Positions 7,995 to 17,774 of a stretch of 38,717 nucleotides of DNA are shown here, piece after piece. The stretch is from NCBI GenBank assembly GCA_017429165.1, contig JAFRPL010000010.1:1-38717 (forward strand), given 5' to 3'. This DNA comes from Clostridia bacterium. Its GTDB lineage: Bacteria > Bacillota > Clostridia > Oscillospirales > CAG-382. The notes beneath the pieces were generated by a model. That model was given only the letters and a program-made list of their open reading frames with translations, was not told the origin of the DNA and searched no databases. The position numbers and the translations under genes were made by a program. Every line of letters begins with the position of its first letter. Positions within the stretch are counted from its first letter, which is position 1.

Positions 7995-8978
7995 TTATAA
8001 AGTGGCAGCCATAACGGCTTTTATTGTGTGCATACGGTTTTCGGCTTCGTCGAAAACTATCGACTGCTTTCCTTCAAACACGCCGTTCGTGACTTCCATG
8101 CAATCGATACCGAACTTAGCGTTTATCTCGCGCCCGGTCTCGGTCTCAAGGTCGTGAAACGCCGGAAGACAGTGCATAAAGCGGCACTGTTCGCCCGCTG
8201 TTTGCATCAGTTTTTCGTCCACGCGGTAGGGAAGCAGATCGTCTATGCGTTCGCGCCACGCCGAATCGGGTTCGCCCATCGAGACCCATACGTCGGTGTA
8301 GATGACGTCGGCGTTTCTCACCGCCTTTGCGGGATCGGTCTCAAAACGCAGCACGGCTCCTGATTCCGCCGCGCGTTCGCGGCAGACCGATACAAGCTCT
8401 TTGTTCGGAAAATACTTTTCGGGAGCGCAGACCGTGAAATCCAGCCCCATTATGGCGCTGCCCGCCATAAGCGAATTGCACATATTGTATCTGGCGTCGC
8501 CTATGAATACGAGCTTTATCCCTTTAAGGCGCCCGAAATGTTCTTTTACGGTAAGAAAATCTGCGAGCACCTGCGTGGGGTGGAATTCGTTGGTGAGCCC
8601 GTTCCACACCGGCACGCCCGAATACTTCGCAAGCGTCTCCACGCGGTCCTGACCGTAGCCGCGGTATTCTATGCCGTCGAACATCCTGCCCAGTACGCGC
8701 GCCGTATCGGCTATACTTTCCTTTTTGCCGAGCTGCGAGCTTTTGGGATCGAGATACACCGCGTGCATCCCCAGGTCGGCGGATGCGACTTCGAACGAAC
8801 ACCGAGTGCGGGTGCTGGTCTTTTCGAATATCAGCGCGACGTTTTTGCCGCGGAACATATCGTGCGGCACGCCGCTTTTCTTTTTGGCTTTCAGGTCGGC
8901 GGCGAGCTCGAGCAGGCCGTCTATCTCTTCCGCCGAAAAATCGAGCAGTTTAAGAAAACTCTTTCCTTTAAGATCCAT
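7995..8978 (-). CDS. argF: Ornithine carbamoyltransferase
   Basis: Transfers the carbamoyl group from carbamoyl phosphate to ornithine, giving citrulline. The 327-residue protein has the carbamoyl-phosphate loop STRTR at 55-59, the FHPTQVLAD motif and the ornithine-side HCLP motif (FMHCLPAFHD), all intact. DPKSSQLGKKES matches the swinging loop of anabolic enzymes. It is the last gene of the arginine operon, 10 bases after carB, so the carbamoyl phosphate maker and its user are cotranscribed. No argG or argH is in the window, so the final steps must be encoded elsewhere. Confidence 0.96.
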   Translation of the reverse strand: MDLKGKSFLKLLDFSAEEIDGLLELAADLKAKKKSGVPHDMFRGKNVALIFEKTSTRTRCSFEVASADLGMHAVYLDPKSSQLGKKESIADTARVLGRMFDGIEYRGYGQDRVETLAKYSGVPVWNGLTNEFHPTQVLADFLTVKEHFGRLKGIKLVFIGDARYNMCNSLMAGSAIMGLDFTVCAPEKYFPNKELVSVCRERAAESGAVLRFETDPAKAVRNADVIYTDVWVSMGEPDSAWRERIDDLLPYRVDEKLMQTAGEQCRFMHCLPAFHDLETETGREINAKFGIDCMEVTNGVFEGKQSIVFDEAENRMHTIKAVMAATL

Positions 8979-8988
8979 TTTTGGCTCC

Positions 8989-11900
8989 TCAGTGATTTAT
9001 ATCCACAAGATGTGTGTTCTTCTGGTCGTACGAAGCGCTTATGACGTCGGCGAGTGCGAGCGCCGTGTCGATGGACGTCATGCACGGGATGTGCGCGTTC
9101 ATCGCCTTGCGGTAAAGCAATCGGAAATCGCCCACGGAAACGTCCATCACCGCGCCGGTGTAAACTACGTAATTGACTTTTCCGGTCTCTATCAGGTCGT
9201 AAATGTCGTTGTTGTCCCAGATATTGTGCGCCATTGTGACTTCCATGCCGCGCGCACGGATCGCGGCGGTCGTGTCGGGCGTGGCGTAGATGTGCATTCC
9301 AAGATCGGTGAACTTTTCGGCGAGCTTTATAGCGTCCGAATAATCGTAATCCTCCACCGAAATAAGTATGCCTTTGCCGGGCTCTTTGCCGGCGTGGACG
9401 TCTATTCCGGAAGCGCAAAGCCCTTTGTAGAGCGCCTCCGCTTTGGTCCTGCCTATGCCCAGCACTTCGCCGGTGGATTTCATCTCCGGTCCCATTATGG
9501 AATTGGCGTCGGCTATCTTTTCAAAGCTGAACACCGGAACCTTCACTGCGTAATAGCGCGCGCTCCTTGCAAGGCCTTCTTTATAACCCAGGTCCGCGAG
9601 CCGTTCGCCCAGCATGACGCGGCTGGCGAGCTCGATCATCGGTATGCCCGTGACCTTGCTGATATAAGGCACCGTGCGGCTTGCGCGCGGATTGACTTCT
9701 ATGACGTAAAGATCGTTTTCGAACACCAGATACTGTATGTTCACTATGCCCTTGGTCCCCAGACCGCGCGCTATCTTTACGGAAACGTCGCATATCTTTT
9801 TGGTAAGCGTTTCCGAAAGGTTGTACGGCGGATAAACGGCTATCGAATCGCCCGAATGTATGCCGGCGCGCTCGATATGCTCCATTATTCCGGGGATGAG
9901 AACAGTCGAGCCGTCGGATATGCAGTCGACTTCAAGCTCGGTGCCGGGCATATATTTGTCGACCAGGACCGAATTGGAAATGTCGCGCGTTATCGCGTCC
10001 ATATACGTTTTCAGTTCGTCCGCCGAACGCACCACGCTCATACCCTGGCCGCCTATGACGTACGAGGGCCTGAGCAGCACGGGATACCCGAGTATCTTTG
10101 CCGCCACCAGCGCTTCTTCGGTGCTTTCCACCGATACCGCTTTGGGGCGTTTCATGTCTATGGACCCCAGGAACGCGTCGAAACGTTCGCGGTCTTCGGC
10201 GATATCTATGCTTTCGGCGCTGGTGCCGAGAATTGTCACTCCCGCAGAATCCAGCTTTTTGGCGAGCTTGATCGCGGTCTGACCGCCGAAAGCCACAACC
10301 ACGCCGATCGGCCGCTCGACCTTGACGATATTAAGAATGTCTTCTTCGGTAAGCGGCTCGAAATACAGCCGGTTAGCGGTATCGTAATCGGTCGATACCG
10401 TTTCGGGGTTGTTGTTGACTATGACCACGTCGTAGCCCATCTCCCTGAGCGTCCATACGCAGTGGACCGAGCTGTAGTCGAATTCTATGCCCTGACCGAT
10501 GCGTATCGGCCCCGAGCCAAGCACCATTATGACCGGTTTGCCGCTGCGGCTTATGCTTCTGGATTCGCAGTCGGCGTCGGCGCACGAATAGAAATACGGC
10601 GTCTCGGCGGCGAACTCGGCGGCGCAGGTGTCGACCATCTTGTAGCTGTAATCGAACGCGGGCAGCTTTTCCGCCTTCGTCAGGCGTTTGATATACGTGT
10701 CGGGGAATCCCGACTTTTTCGCCTTTAAGTAAAGCGCGTCGGTGAGCTCGTTTTCGCATATCTCTTTTTCAAGACCGGCGGCCTCTTTGAGGCACGAAAT
10801 GAAATACCTGTCTATGCCGGTCATACCGTGTACGGTCTCTTCCGGCACGCCGGCTTTGAGCGCTTCGAACACGGTGAACACGCGCATATCGTCCTGCATG
10901 CCGAGCCGCGTCAAAATGTCGTCGCCGCTCACCGGTTCGGCGTTGAGCGAATCGAGGTTTATCTCCACGCCGCGCACGGCTTTCATCAGCGCTTCCGTAA
11001 AAGTCTGGCCTATCGCCATCACTTCGCCGGTCGCTTTCATCTGCGTGCCGAGCTTGCGGCTGGAACCTATGAATTTGTCGAACGGCCACTTGGGCAGCTT
11101 GACCACGACGTAATCGAGCGCGGGCTCGAACAGAGCGCAGGTCTTGCCGGTGATCTCGTTCTTTATTTCGTCCAGATTATACCCTATGGCGAGCATGGTC
11201 GAAATTTTCGCAATGGGGTAACCCGTGGCCTTGGAAGCCAGCGCGGACGAGCGCGAAACGCGCGGGTTGACTTCTATCACGGCGTATTCGAAACTGTCCG
11301 GGTCAAGCGCGAACTGGCAGTTGCAGCCGCCCACGATACCCAGCGCCGATATGATATCCAGCGACGCGGAACGCAGCATCTGGAACTCTTTGTCCGAAAG
11401 CGTGAGGGTAGGCGCCACGACGATGGAATCGCCGGTGTGAATGCCTACGGGGTCGAAGTTTTCCATCGAACAGACGGCGATAACGTTGCCCGCCGCGTCG
11501 CGCATCGTTTCGAACTCTATCTCTTTCCAGCCGGAAATGCATTTTTCAACGAGTATCTGCGTTATGGGCGACAGCTCAAGCCCGGCAGATGCGATCTTTG
11601 CCAGCTCTTCCGCGTTCTGCGCGATACCGCCGCCCGAACCGCCGAGCGTGTACGCCGGCCTGACTATGACCGGGTAGCCGATATCTTTTGCCGCTGCGAG
11701 CGCGGCGTCCACGTCGTGCGCGATCTCGCTCGGAACGCACGGCTGACCGATCTTCTGCATCGTTTCCTTGAACGATTCGCGGTCTTCCGCCTTTTTGATC
11801 GCCTCGATATCGCTGCCGAGGAATTTCACTCCGTATTTCTGCAGCACTCCGCTTTCGTACAGCTGCATGGCGACGGTGAGCGCCGTCTGTCCGCCTAAGC

Positions 11901-12165
11901 CCGCGAGCAAGCCGTCGGGACGCTCTTTTTCTATTATTCGCGCGATCGTCTCTTCGGTGAGCGGCTCCAGATATATCTCGTCAGCCAGCGCGCTGTCGGT
12001 CATTATCGTCGCGGGGTTGGAATTGGCAAGCACCACGTTTATGCCCTGGCTCTTTAGCACGCGGCATGCCTGAGCGCCCGCGTAGTCGAATTCGGCCGCC
12101 TGTCCTATGACGATGGGGCCCGAACCGATGACGAGCACTTTTTTGATCGATTCGTTCTTAGGCAT
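8989..12165 (-). CDS. carB: Carbamoyl phosphate synthase large subunit
   Basis: Makes carbamoyl phosphate from bicarbonate, two ATP and ammonia delivered from CarA. The 1058-residue length is normal. The two homologous halves each begin with a glycine-rich motif (VIGSGPIVIGQAAEFDY; VLGSGPIRIGQGIEFDY), each followed by an ATP-grasp domain (PAYTLGGSGGG; PSYVIGGQGMS) and an EVNPR metal-site motif. The C-terminal 140 residues match the MGS-like regulatory domain that binds UMP or ornithine in known enzymes. Its start overlaps the carA stop by eight bases. Being inside the arg operon it is probably the arginine-dedicated copy; whether the cell has another cannot be seen. Confidence 0.97.
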   Translation of the reverse strand: MPKNESIKKVLVIGSGPIVIGQAAEFDYAGAQACRVLKSQGINVVLANSNPATIMTDSALADEIYLEPLTEETIARIIEKERPDGLLAGLGGQTALTVAMQLYESGVLQKYGVKFLGSDIEAIKKAEDRESFKETMQKIGQPCVPSEIAHDVDAALAAAKDIGYPVIVRPAYTLGGSGGGIAQNAEELAKIASAGLELSPITQILVEKCISGWKEIEFETMRDAAGNVIAVCSMENFDPVGIHTGDSIVVAPTLTLSDKEFQMLRSASLDIISALGIVGGCNCQFALDPDSFEYAVIEVNPRVSRSSALASKATGYPIAKISTMLAIGYNLDEIKNEITGKTCALFEPALDYVVVKLPKWPFDKFIGSSRKLGTQMKATGEVMAIGQTFTEALMKAVRGVEINLDSLNAEPVSGDDILTRLGMQDDMRVFTVFEALKAGVPEETVHGMTGIDRYFISCLKEAAGLEKEICENELTDALYLKAKKSGFPDTYIKRLTKAEKLPAFDYSYKMVDTCAAEFAAETPYFYSCADADCESRSISRSGKPVIMVLGSGPIRIGQGIEFDYSSVHCVWTLREMGYDVVIVNNNPETVSTDYDTANRLYFEPLTEEDILNIVKVERPIGVVVAFGGQTAIKLAKKLDSAGVTILGTSAESIDIAEDRERFDAFLGSIDMKRPKAVSVESTEEALVAAKILGYPVLLRPSYVIGGQGMSVVRSADELKTYMDAITRDISNSVLVDKYMPGTELEVDCISDGSTVLIPGIMEHIERAGIHSGDSIAVYPPYNLSETLTKKICDVSVKIARGLGTKGIVNIQYLVFENDLYVIEVNPRASRTVPYISKVTGIPMIELASRVMLGERLADLGYKEGLARSARYYAVKVPVFSFEKIADANSIMGPEMKSTGEVLGIGRTKAEALYKGLCASGIDVHAGKEPGKGILISVEDYDYSDAIKLAEKFTDLGMHIYATPDTTAAIRARGMEVTMAHNIWDNNDIYDLIETGKVNYVVYTGAVMDVSVGDFRLLYRKAMNAHIPCMTSIDTALALADVISASYDQKNTHLVDINH

Positions 12166-13228
12166 TTTTGCAACCCTCCATCATTTTCAAAAAGCGGTCG
12201 AACAAAAACTCCGTGTCGTGCGGTCCGGAATTTGCTTCCGGATGGAACTGGACCGTGAACGCGTTTAGGCCTTTGTATTCCACGCCTTCGCAGCTGCCGT
12301 CGTCGGCGTTGACGAAAGTCTCTTTGCCGGCGGCGCCGAGCGAATCGGCAAGAACGGCATAGTTGTGGTTCTGGCTCGTGATATACGTCCTGTCTGTACC
12401 AATTTCGCTAACCGGCTGATTCGCGCCGTGGTGGCCGTATTTGAGTTTTACGGTCTTTCCGCCCATAGCAAGCGCGGTGAGCTGATGTCCTAAGCAAATG
12501 CCGAACAGCGGTTTTTTGCCTATGAGTTTCTTTATCTGTTCTATTTCGCAGACGTTTTCTTCGGGGTCTCCCGGGCCGTTGGAAAGCATTATCCCGTCGG
12601 GATCGGAAGCGAGCACGGTCTCGGCTTTTACGTCGTGCGGAAAAACCGTCACGCGGCAGCCGCGGGCGCGCAGACATTCCGTAATGCTCTTCTTCGCGCC
12701 GTAATCTATAAGCGCCACGCGGAATTTTTCTTCCGTCAAGGCAGGCGCCTCATAAGACTCTCTGCACGAGACGAGCGGCACGACTCCGCTCACTTTGTAT
12801 CCTTTGATTGCGTTAAGATCCGCCTGCATACTGTCGCAGATCGTCCCGTTCATAACGCCCTGTTCGCGTATCATCCTGGTGAGGCGGCGCGTGTCTATGC
12901 CGCATATACCGCAGACTCCGCGCTTTTTAAGATAATCGTCGAGCTTTGATTCGCTTCTGAAATTCGAAGGAGCGTCGCACAGAGTCCTCACGACGTAGCC
13001 CTTTACCGCGCATTCGCCTTCGAAATCCTGGGGTATAACGCCGTAATTGCCTATGAGCGGAAAAGTCTGCACGACTATCTGCCCGGCGTACGAAGGGTCG
13101 GTGAGCGTTTCGAGATATCCGCACATCCCGGTCGTGAACACGACTTCGCCCACGGTCTCTTTGTCAGCGCCTATTTTGTATCCTTCAAAAACCGTTCCGT
13201 TTTCAAGTATCAGATATGCCTTTTTCAT
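12158..13228 (-). CDS. carA: Carbamoyl phosphate synthase small (glutaminase) subunit
   Basis: Hydrolyses glutamine and passes ammonia to CarB. The 356-residue protein has the CPSase small-chain N-terminal domain (LENGTVFEGYKIG; FTTGMCGYLE) and a class I glutamine amidotransferase domain. The nucleophile cysteine is in FGICLGHQ, and the catalytic His-Glu pair is in HPEANSGPHD. It lies 39 bases after argD and overlaps carB by eight bases, which couples their translation and fits a 1:1 complex. Confidence 0.97.
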   Translation of the reverse strand: MKKAYLILENGTVFEGYKIGADKETVGEVVFTTGMCGYLETLTDPSYAGQIVVQTFPLIGNYGVIPQDFEGECAVKGYVVRTLCDAPSNFRSESKLDDYLKKRGVCGICGIDTRRLTRMIREQGVMNGTICDSMQADLNAIKGYKVSGVVPLVSCRESYEAPALTEEKFRVALIDYGAKKSITECLRARGCRVTVFPHDVKAETVLASDPDGIMLSNGPGDPEENVCEIEQIKKLIGKKPLFGICLGHQLTALAMGGKTVKLKYGHHGANQPVSEIGTDRTYITSQNHNYAVLADSLGAAGKETFVNADDGSCEGVEYKGLNAFTVQFHPEANSGPHDTEFLFDRFLKMMEGCKNA

Positions 13229-13267
13229 AGCCGTCTCCCCGCAATAGAATGGGAATCGTTTTACGCT

Positions 13268-14440
13268 TTACTTCCTTGCGCAGACTTCTTTTATCACGTC
13301 CAGCGCTTTTTCAAGCGTCTTCATCGGAATATTCAGAGCCGGCAGAAGCCGCACCTTGTCTTTAGCGGTGAGGCAGAGCACGCCGCGCTCTATGCATTCG
13401 TTCACCACGTCGGAAGCGGGCCTTACGGTTTTTATGCCTATCATAAGCCCCGCTCCGGTAACGCTTTCCACGCCTTCGGCGGAGTTTAGCGTTTCGAAAA
13501 CGAATCTGCTTTTTGCTTTTACGCCTGCAAGCGTTTTTTTGTCTATGCGGCGTATGACGCTGAGCGCCGCTGCGCACGAGACCGGGTTGCCGCCGAAAGT
13601 GGAACCGTGGTCGCCGTAAGCGAACACGTCCGCGCATTTTTCGCCGAGCAGAGTCGCGCCGAGCGGAAGCCCGCCGGCGAGCCCTTTCGCCGTGGAAACG
13701 ACGTCGGGCGTTATGCCGTAATTCATATAAGCGTAAAGCTCGCCCGTTCTGCCGTTGCCGGTCTGGACCTCGTCGACGATGAGCAGCACGTCGTTGGCTT
13801 TGCAAAACGCGTAAAGTTCTTTAACGAATCCGTCGCCGAGCGGAATCACTCCGCCTTCGCCCTGCACGCATTCTATCATCACGGCGGCGAGCGCTCCGCG
13901 CGCGTTCAGCTCTTTGGGGATCGACATATCGCCGGCGTCAAAACTTACGAATCCTTCGGTGAGCGGTGTGAACAGCTCGTGGAACTTCGCCTGTCCTGTC
14001 GCCGCGAGCGTCGTAAGCGTGCGCCCGTGAAAACTGTTGTTAAGCGTGGCTATGACATGGCGTTCCGGACCGTATTTGACCGAAGCGTATTTGCGAGCCG
14101 CTTTGATGGCGCATTCGTTGGCTTCGGCGCCGGAATTCGAAAAGAAGACTTTTTTCATCCCGGTACGTCTGCACAGCGTGCGCGCGAGCTTTGCGCACGG
14201 CTCGGTGTAGTACAGGTTGGAAGCGTGCTGTATAAGCGACGCCTGACCGCACACGGCCTTGAGCCACGCTTCGTCGGCGATCCCGAACGCCGTTACGCCG
14301 ATGCCCGAGCCCATATCGATGTATTTTTTGCCGTCTTCGCCGGTGATGACCGAGCCCTTGCCGGACACTGCCACTACCGGAAAACGTTTGTATGTCGAAG
14401 CGATATACTGTTTATCGATCTTCTTGATATCGGTTTTCAT
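13268..14440 (-). CDS. argD: Acetylornithine aminotransferase
   Basis: A PLP-dependent class III aminotransferase that converts N-acetylglutamate semialdehyde to N-acetylornithine using glutamate. The 390-residue product shows SNSGAEANE for cofactor phosphate binding, VDEVQTGNGRTG with the PLP-ring aspartate, and STAKGLAGG with the Schiff-base lysine at residue 252. Position between argB and carA supports ArgD over related omega-aminotransferases. Confidence 0.95.
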   Translation of the reverse strand: MKTDIKKIDKQYIASTYKRFPVVAVSGKGSVITGEDGKKYIDMGSGIGVTAFGIADEAWLKAVCGQASLIQHASNLYYTEPCAKLARTLCRRTGMKKVFFSNSGAEANECAIKAARKYASVKYGPERHVIATLNNSFHGRTLTTLAATGQAKFHELFTPLTEGFVSFDAGDMSIPKELNARGALAAVMIECVQGEGGVIPLGDGFVKELYAFCKANDVLLIVDEVQTGNGRTGELYAYMNYGITPDVVSTAKGLAGGLPLGATLLGEKCADVFAYGDHGSTFGGNPVSCAAALSVIRRIDKKTLAGVKAKSRFVFETLNSAEGVESVTGAGLMIGIKTVRPASDVVNECIERGVLCLTAKDKVRLLPALNIPMKTLEKALDVIKEVCARK

Positions 14441-14460
14441 AAATACCTACCCCGTATGCT

Positions 14461-15321
14461 TCAGCGCGTGACCATGGTGCCGGCGCCTTCGTCGGTAAGG
14501 AGTTCCATAAGTATGGAATGCGGCACGCGGCCGTCCATAATGACCACGTTCTTCACGCCTTTTTCAATTGCTTTGATACAGCATTCGACTTTGGGTATCA
14601 TGCCGCCGGATATCACTCCCTGCTTTCTCAGCTCCGCGGCTTCCGCCACCGTGACTTCAGGTATGAGCGTTGAGGGATCGTCCCTGTCGCGCAGGATCCC
14701 CGCGATATCGGTCATCATGATGAGCCGTTCCGCGCCCAGCGCGCCCGCTATATAAGCGGCGGCGGTGTCGCCGTTGATGTTGTATATGTTGCCGTGCCTG
14801 TCGCACCCGACTGTCGAAACGACGGGGATATACCCCTTTTCGAGCAGATCGTTTATGACGGCGGTGTTGACTTTGGTGATCTCGCCGACAAGCCCCAGAC
14901 GTTCGTCCTTGGGTTCGGCTTCTATGAGCCGCGCGTCGACGCCCGAAAGGCCCACGCTCACGCCGCCGGAAACTTCTATAAGGTTCACAAGCGATTTGTT
15001 GACCTTGCCGGAAAGCGCCATCTGCACAATGTCTATCGTCTCGCCGTCAGTAACGCGGAGCCCGTCCACGAACTCGGGCTTTTTGCCCAGCTTATCCATA
15101 AGCTCGCTTATTTCCGGACCTCCGCCGTGTACGAGCACGATTTTTATCCCTATGAGCCACGAAAGCACTATGTCTTTCATGACCTGCTTTTTGAGATTTT
15201 CGTTCACCATCGCGTTGCCGCCGTATTTTATGACAACGGTCTTGCCGTTATACCTTTTGATGTACGGCAATGCCTGAGCCAGCACTTCTGCGCGCTCGGC
15301 GTTGGAAAAAACGTCGTTCAT
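14461..15321 (-). CDS. argB: Acetylglutamate kinase
   Basis: Phosphorylates N-acetylglutamate, the second step of the acetylated ornithine pathway. The 286-residue protein belongs to the amino-acid-kinase family: the phosphate-binding lysine is in VIKYGGNAM (Lys32), followed by VHGGGPEI, the nucleotide-side NINGDTAAA and GGMIPKVECC. The N-terminal helix before residue 20 resembles that of hexameric arginine-inhibited enzymes, so feedback control is plausible but inferred. Confidence 0.96.
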   Translation of the reverse strand: MNDVFSNAERAEVLAQALPYIKRYNGKTVVIKYGGNAMVNENLKKQVMKDIVLSWLIGIKIVLVHGGGPEISELMDKLGKKPEFVDGLRVTDGETIDIVQMALSGKVNKSLVNLIEVSGGVSVGLSGVDARLIEAEPKDERLGLVGEITKVNTAVINDLLEKGYIPVVSTVGCDRHGNIYNINGDTAAAYIAGALGAERLIMMTDIAGILRDRDDPSTLIPEVTVAEAAELRKQGVISGGMIPKVECCIKAIEKGVKNVVIMDGRVPHSILMELLTDEGAGTMVTR

Positions 15322-15347
15322 ATAAGTTCCTCCTTTTTGTTTCCGCG

Positions 15348-16562
15348 TCAGCTGCGGTAATCGCCGTTGATCCGTACGTACTCGTACGTGAGGTCGCAGC
15401 CCCGCGCCGTAGCGGACGAATCGCCGTCGTGAAGGTCTATTATTATCTCTATTTCTTTTTCGAGCAATATCTTTTTGGCTTCTTCTTCCGAAAAATCAAC
15501 GCCGAATCCGCTTTGGCAGACCTTTATGCACCCCGCGGAGCTTTTGAAGAAGATATCCGCCTTTTCGGGGTCGATGTCAGCGCCGCTGTAGCCCATCGCG
15601 CAGATGACTCTGCCCCAGTTGGCGTCGGCGCCGAATATTGCGGCCTTGGTGAGGTTGGAACACACCACGCTTTTGGCGACTGTCTTTGCGGTCGTTTCGT
15701 CGCGCGCGCCGTTCACCCGGCATTCCATAAGCCTTGTCGCGCCTTCGCCGTCGGCAGCGATCGCTCTGCACAGATACACGGTCACTGCGTCGAGCGCTGC
15801 GGCGAACGCGTCGTAAGCGCCGCCTTTCGAAACTATCCTTTCATTCCCGGCCATGCCGTTCGCCATCACGCAGACCATATCGTTGGTCGAAGTGTCTCCG
15901 TCTACGCTTATCATGTTGAACGTGTCCTTGACGTTTTCCGAAAGCGCCGTCTGCAGCATTTCCGGCGATATGGATACGTCGGAGGTGATGAACACCAGCA
16001 TCGTCGCCATGTTGGGATGAATCATCCCGCTGCCTTTTGCGATGCCGCCTATGCGGCATACCGCGCCGTCTATCTCAAATTCATAAGCGACCTCTTTTTT
16101 CACCGTGTCGGTGGTCATTATCCCGCGCGCCGCGGCGTCGCTGCCGTCTGCGGATAGTCCCGCCGCAAGGGAAGGGATGCCGTTCTTTATCGGCGTGATG
16201 TCAAGCGGCTGACCTATGACGCCGGTGGAAGCGACTATCACGTCCCCCGGCGCTATGTCGAGCGCTCCGGCGAGCAGCGCGCAGGTCTGCTCGGCGACTT
16301 CCACGCCGTTTGCGTTGCAGGTGTTGGCGTTGCCGCTATTGCAGATCGCGGCTCTGGCCACGCCGTTTTGCAGATGTCTGCGGGTCACTTTCAGCGGCGC
16401 GCCTTTTACGAGGTTGGTCGTATACACCGCCGCAGCCGAAGCGGGGACTTCGCTGAATATCAGCGAAAGGTCGTTTTTGACCGAGTTTTTCTTAATGCCG
16501 CAGAGCACGCCGTTTGCCGTGAACCCCTTGGGGGCGCACACGCCGCCTTCAGTTTTCTTCAT
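15348..16562 (-). CDS. argJ: Bifunctional ornithine acetyltransferase / N-acetylglutamate synthase
   Basis: ArgJ moves the acetyl group from acetylornithine to glutamate, making the pathway cyclic, and may also use acetyl-CoA. The 404-residue precursor contains the self-cleavage motif PNMATML, with predicted scission between Ala186 and Thr187 giving alpha and beta chains and the nucleophile Thr. KGSGMIHPN before it and the conserved NSGNANTCNA region agree. No argA or argE is in this operon, in line with a recycling pathway. It begins nine bases after the argC stop. Confidence 0.96.
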   Translation of the reverse strand: MKKTEGGVCAPKGFTANGVLCGIKKNSVKNDLSLIFSEVPASAAAVYTTNLVKGAPLKVTRRHLQNGVARAAICNSGNANTCNANGVEVAEQTCALLAGALDIAPGDVIVASTGVIGQPLDITPIKNGIPSLAAGLSADGSDAAARGIMTTDTVKKEVAYEFEIDGAVCRIGGIAKGSGMIHPNMATMLVFITSDVSISPEMLQTALSENVKDTFNMISVDGDTSTNDMVCVMANGMAGNERIVSKGGAYDAFAAALDAVTVYLCRAIAADGEGATRLMECRVNGARDETTAKTVAKSVVCSNLTKAAIFGADANWGRVICAMGYSGADIDPEKADIFFKSSAGCIKVCQSGFGVDFSEEEAKKILLEKEIEIIIDLHDGDSSATARGCDLTYEYVRINGDYRS

Positions 16563-16571
16563 GAATGCCTC

Positions 16572-17495
16572 CTATAAAACGAGTCCGGTCTCTTCGGGGA
16601 GCGAAAGGGCAATGTTCATATTCTGTATCGCGGCGCCGCACGCGCCCTTGCCCAGATTATCGAATCTCGAGACCAGCGTTATACGGTCGTCGTTGCCCAG
16701 AACGCTTATTTCCATATCGTCGCGGCCGGCGAAAACGCCTGCCGAAAGAAAACCGTTTTCCTCCGGTCTTTCTGCGAACTTTACCACCTTGTCGGCGTAG
16801 ACCGATCTGTATATCGCCTTGATATCTTCCGCACCGCAACTCACGTCGCCTGCGGAAAGCGGCACGACAACTTCCATCCCCGCGTAATACGAAGAGACTA
16901 TGGGGCAGAACACCGGCGCTCGTTCGAGCCTGCATTCGTTCACCATTTCGGGCAGATGCTTGTGTTTCTGCGCCAGCGCATACATCGCGGGCGCTTTCAG
17001 CGCATCCGCGCGCAGCGGATCTTCGTAATCGGCTATCATTTTCTTTCCGCCTCCGGAATACCCGGTCAGCGAAAAGCAGGAAAGGGAAGCGTCTTTCTTT
17101 ATGACGCCCGCATTCACCAGCGGCGCGACGAGCGCAATGAATCCGCTCGCGTGGCAGCCGGGATTCGCTATGCGGTTGGAAGACGCTATTCGCGCGCGCC
17201 TGCCTTTCAGCTCCGCAAAGCCGTATGTCCAGCCGGGCGATACGCGGTGCGCGGTGGATGTGTCGATTATGACGGAAGGCACGTCCCGAACGAGCGAGAC
17301 TATCTCGCGCGCGGCGTCGTCGGGCAGGCACAGAAAAGACACATCGCTGCGGTGTATCGCGTCTGCGCGGGAAGATACGTCTTTTCGCTCGTTTTCGTCA
17401 AGGGTTATGAGCGAAATATCGCTCCGCGTGCCGAGCCTGCTTTTTATATTCAGTCCGGTCGTGCCGGAACTGCCGTCGATGAAAACCTTTATCAC
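16572..17495 (-). CDS. argC: N-acetyl-gamma-glutamyl-phosphate reductase, short (type 2) form
   Basis: Reduces acetylglutamyl phosphate with NADPH. At 307 residues it is the short ArgC type, compared with about 345 in the common type. Visible features are the NAD(P) loop DGSSGTTG, DTSTAHRV, the catalytic cysteine in NPGCHASG (Cys114) and the STGYSGGGKKM-like segment LTGYSGGGKKM. The start codon is GTG, nine bases after GGAG. It is the first gene of the operon, preceded by a strong promoter and a possible arginine-repressor site. Confidence 0.95.
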   Translation of the reverse strand: MIKVFIDGSSGTTGLNIKSRLGTRSDISLITLDENERKDVSSRADAIHRSDVSFLCLPDDAAREIVSLVRDVPSVIIDTSTAHRVSPGWTYGFAELKGRRARIASSNRIANPGCHASGFIALVAPLVNAGVIKKDASLSCFSLTGYSGGGKKMIADYEDPLRADALKAPAMYALAQKHKHLPEMVNECRLERAPVFCPIVSSYYAGMEVVVPLSAGDVSCGAEDIKAIYRSVYADKVVKFAERPEENGFLSAGVFAGRDDMEISVLGNDDRITLVSRFDNLGKGACGAAIQNMNIALSLPEETGLVL

Positions 17496-17531
17496 GATAA
17501 ATTTCTCCGTTTATTCTTTAATATTTAAATC

Positions 17532-17560
17532 ATTTTACTCGTAAATATGCGCTTTGTCAA
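17532..17560 (-). promoter_or_regulatory. Promoter of the arginine operon
   Basis: On the minus strand, TTGACA (17555-17560), a 17-base spacer and TAAAAT (17532-17537), about 37 bases before the argC GTG. Confidence 0.85.
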
Positions 17561-17582
17561 TACATAAATGTAATAATATGCA
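17561..17582. promoter_or_regulatory. Possible ArgR operator
   Basis: TGTAATAATATGCA (17569-17582) resembles the Firmicute ARG-box half-site pattern TGNATW(n)ATNCA. It overlaps the inverted repeat TACATAAATGTA (17561-17572), which abuts the -35 box. The match is imperfect and AT-rich by chance effects, so this is a low-confidence call. Confidence 0.35.
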
Positions 17583-17692
17583 AAATATAGCAAAAGCGAC
17601 TAATATTATTCACCGAATACGGTATAAACGGATATAATACACAAATCGCGCGCGCAAAGACGGGCGGGGCGCACAAAAAGCGCGCGCGGGTA

Positions 17693-17721
17693 TTGAAAAC
17701 CGCGTTTTGCCGTGCTATAAT
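17693..17721 (+). promoter_or_regulatory. Promoter of the fumarase genes
   Basis: TTGAAA (17693-17698), a 17-base spacer and TATAAT (17716-17721), 53 bases before the alpha-subunit start. Confidence 0.75.
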
Positions 17722-17774
17722 AAAAATACACACAGGCGCGCGGCTTACGCGCATACGTTACGGAGCGTGGTCCC

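Noticed and set aside
8671..10728. A 685-codon open frame on the plus strand
   Set aside because: It runs antisense to argF and carB, which are certain from motifs. Long antisense frames are expected in GC-rich codon-biased genes, and this one has no family resemblance or ribosome site.
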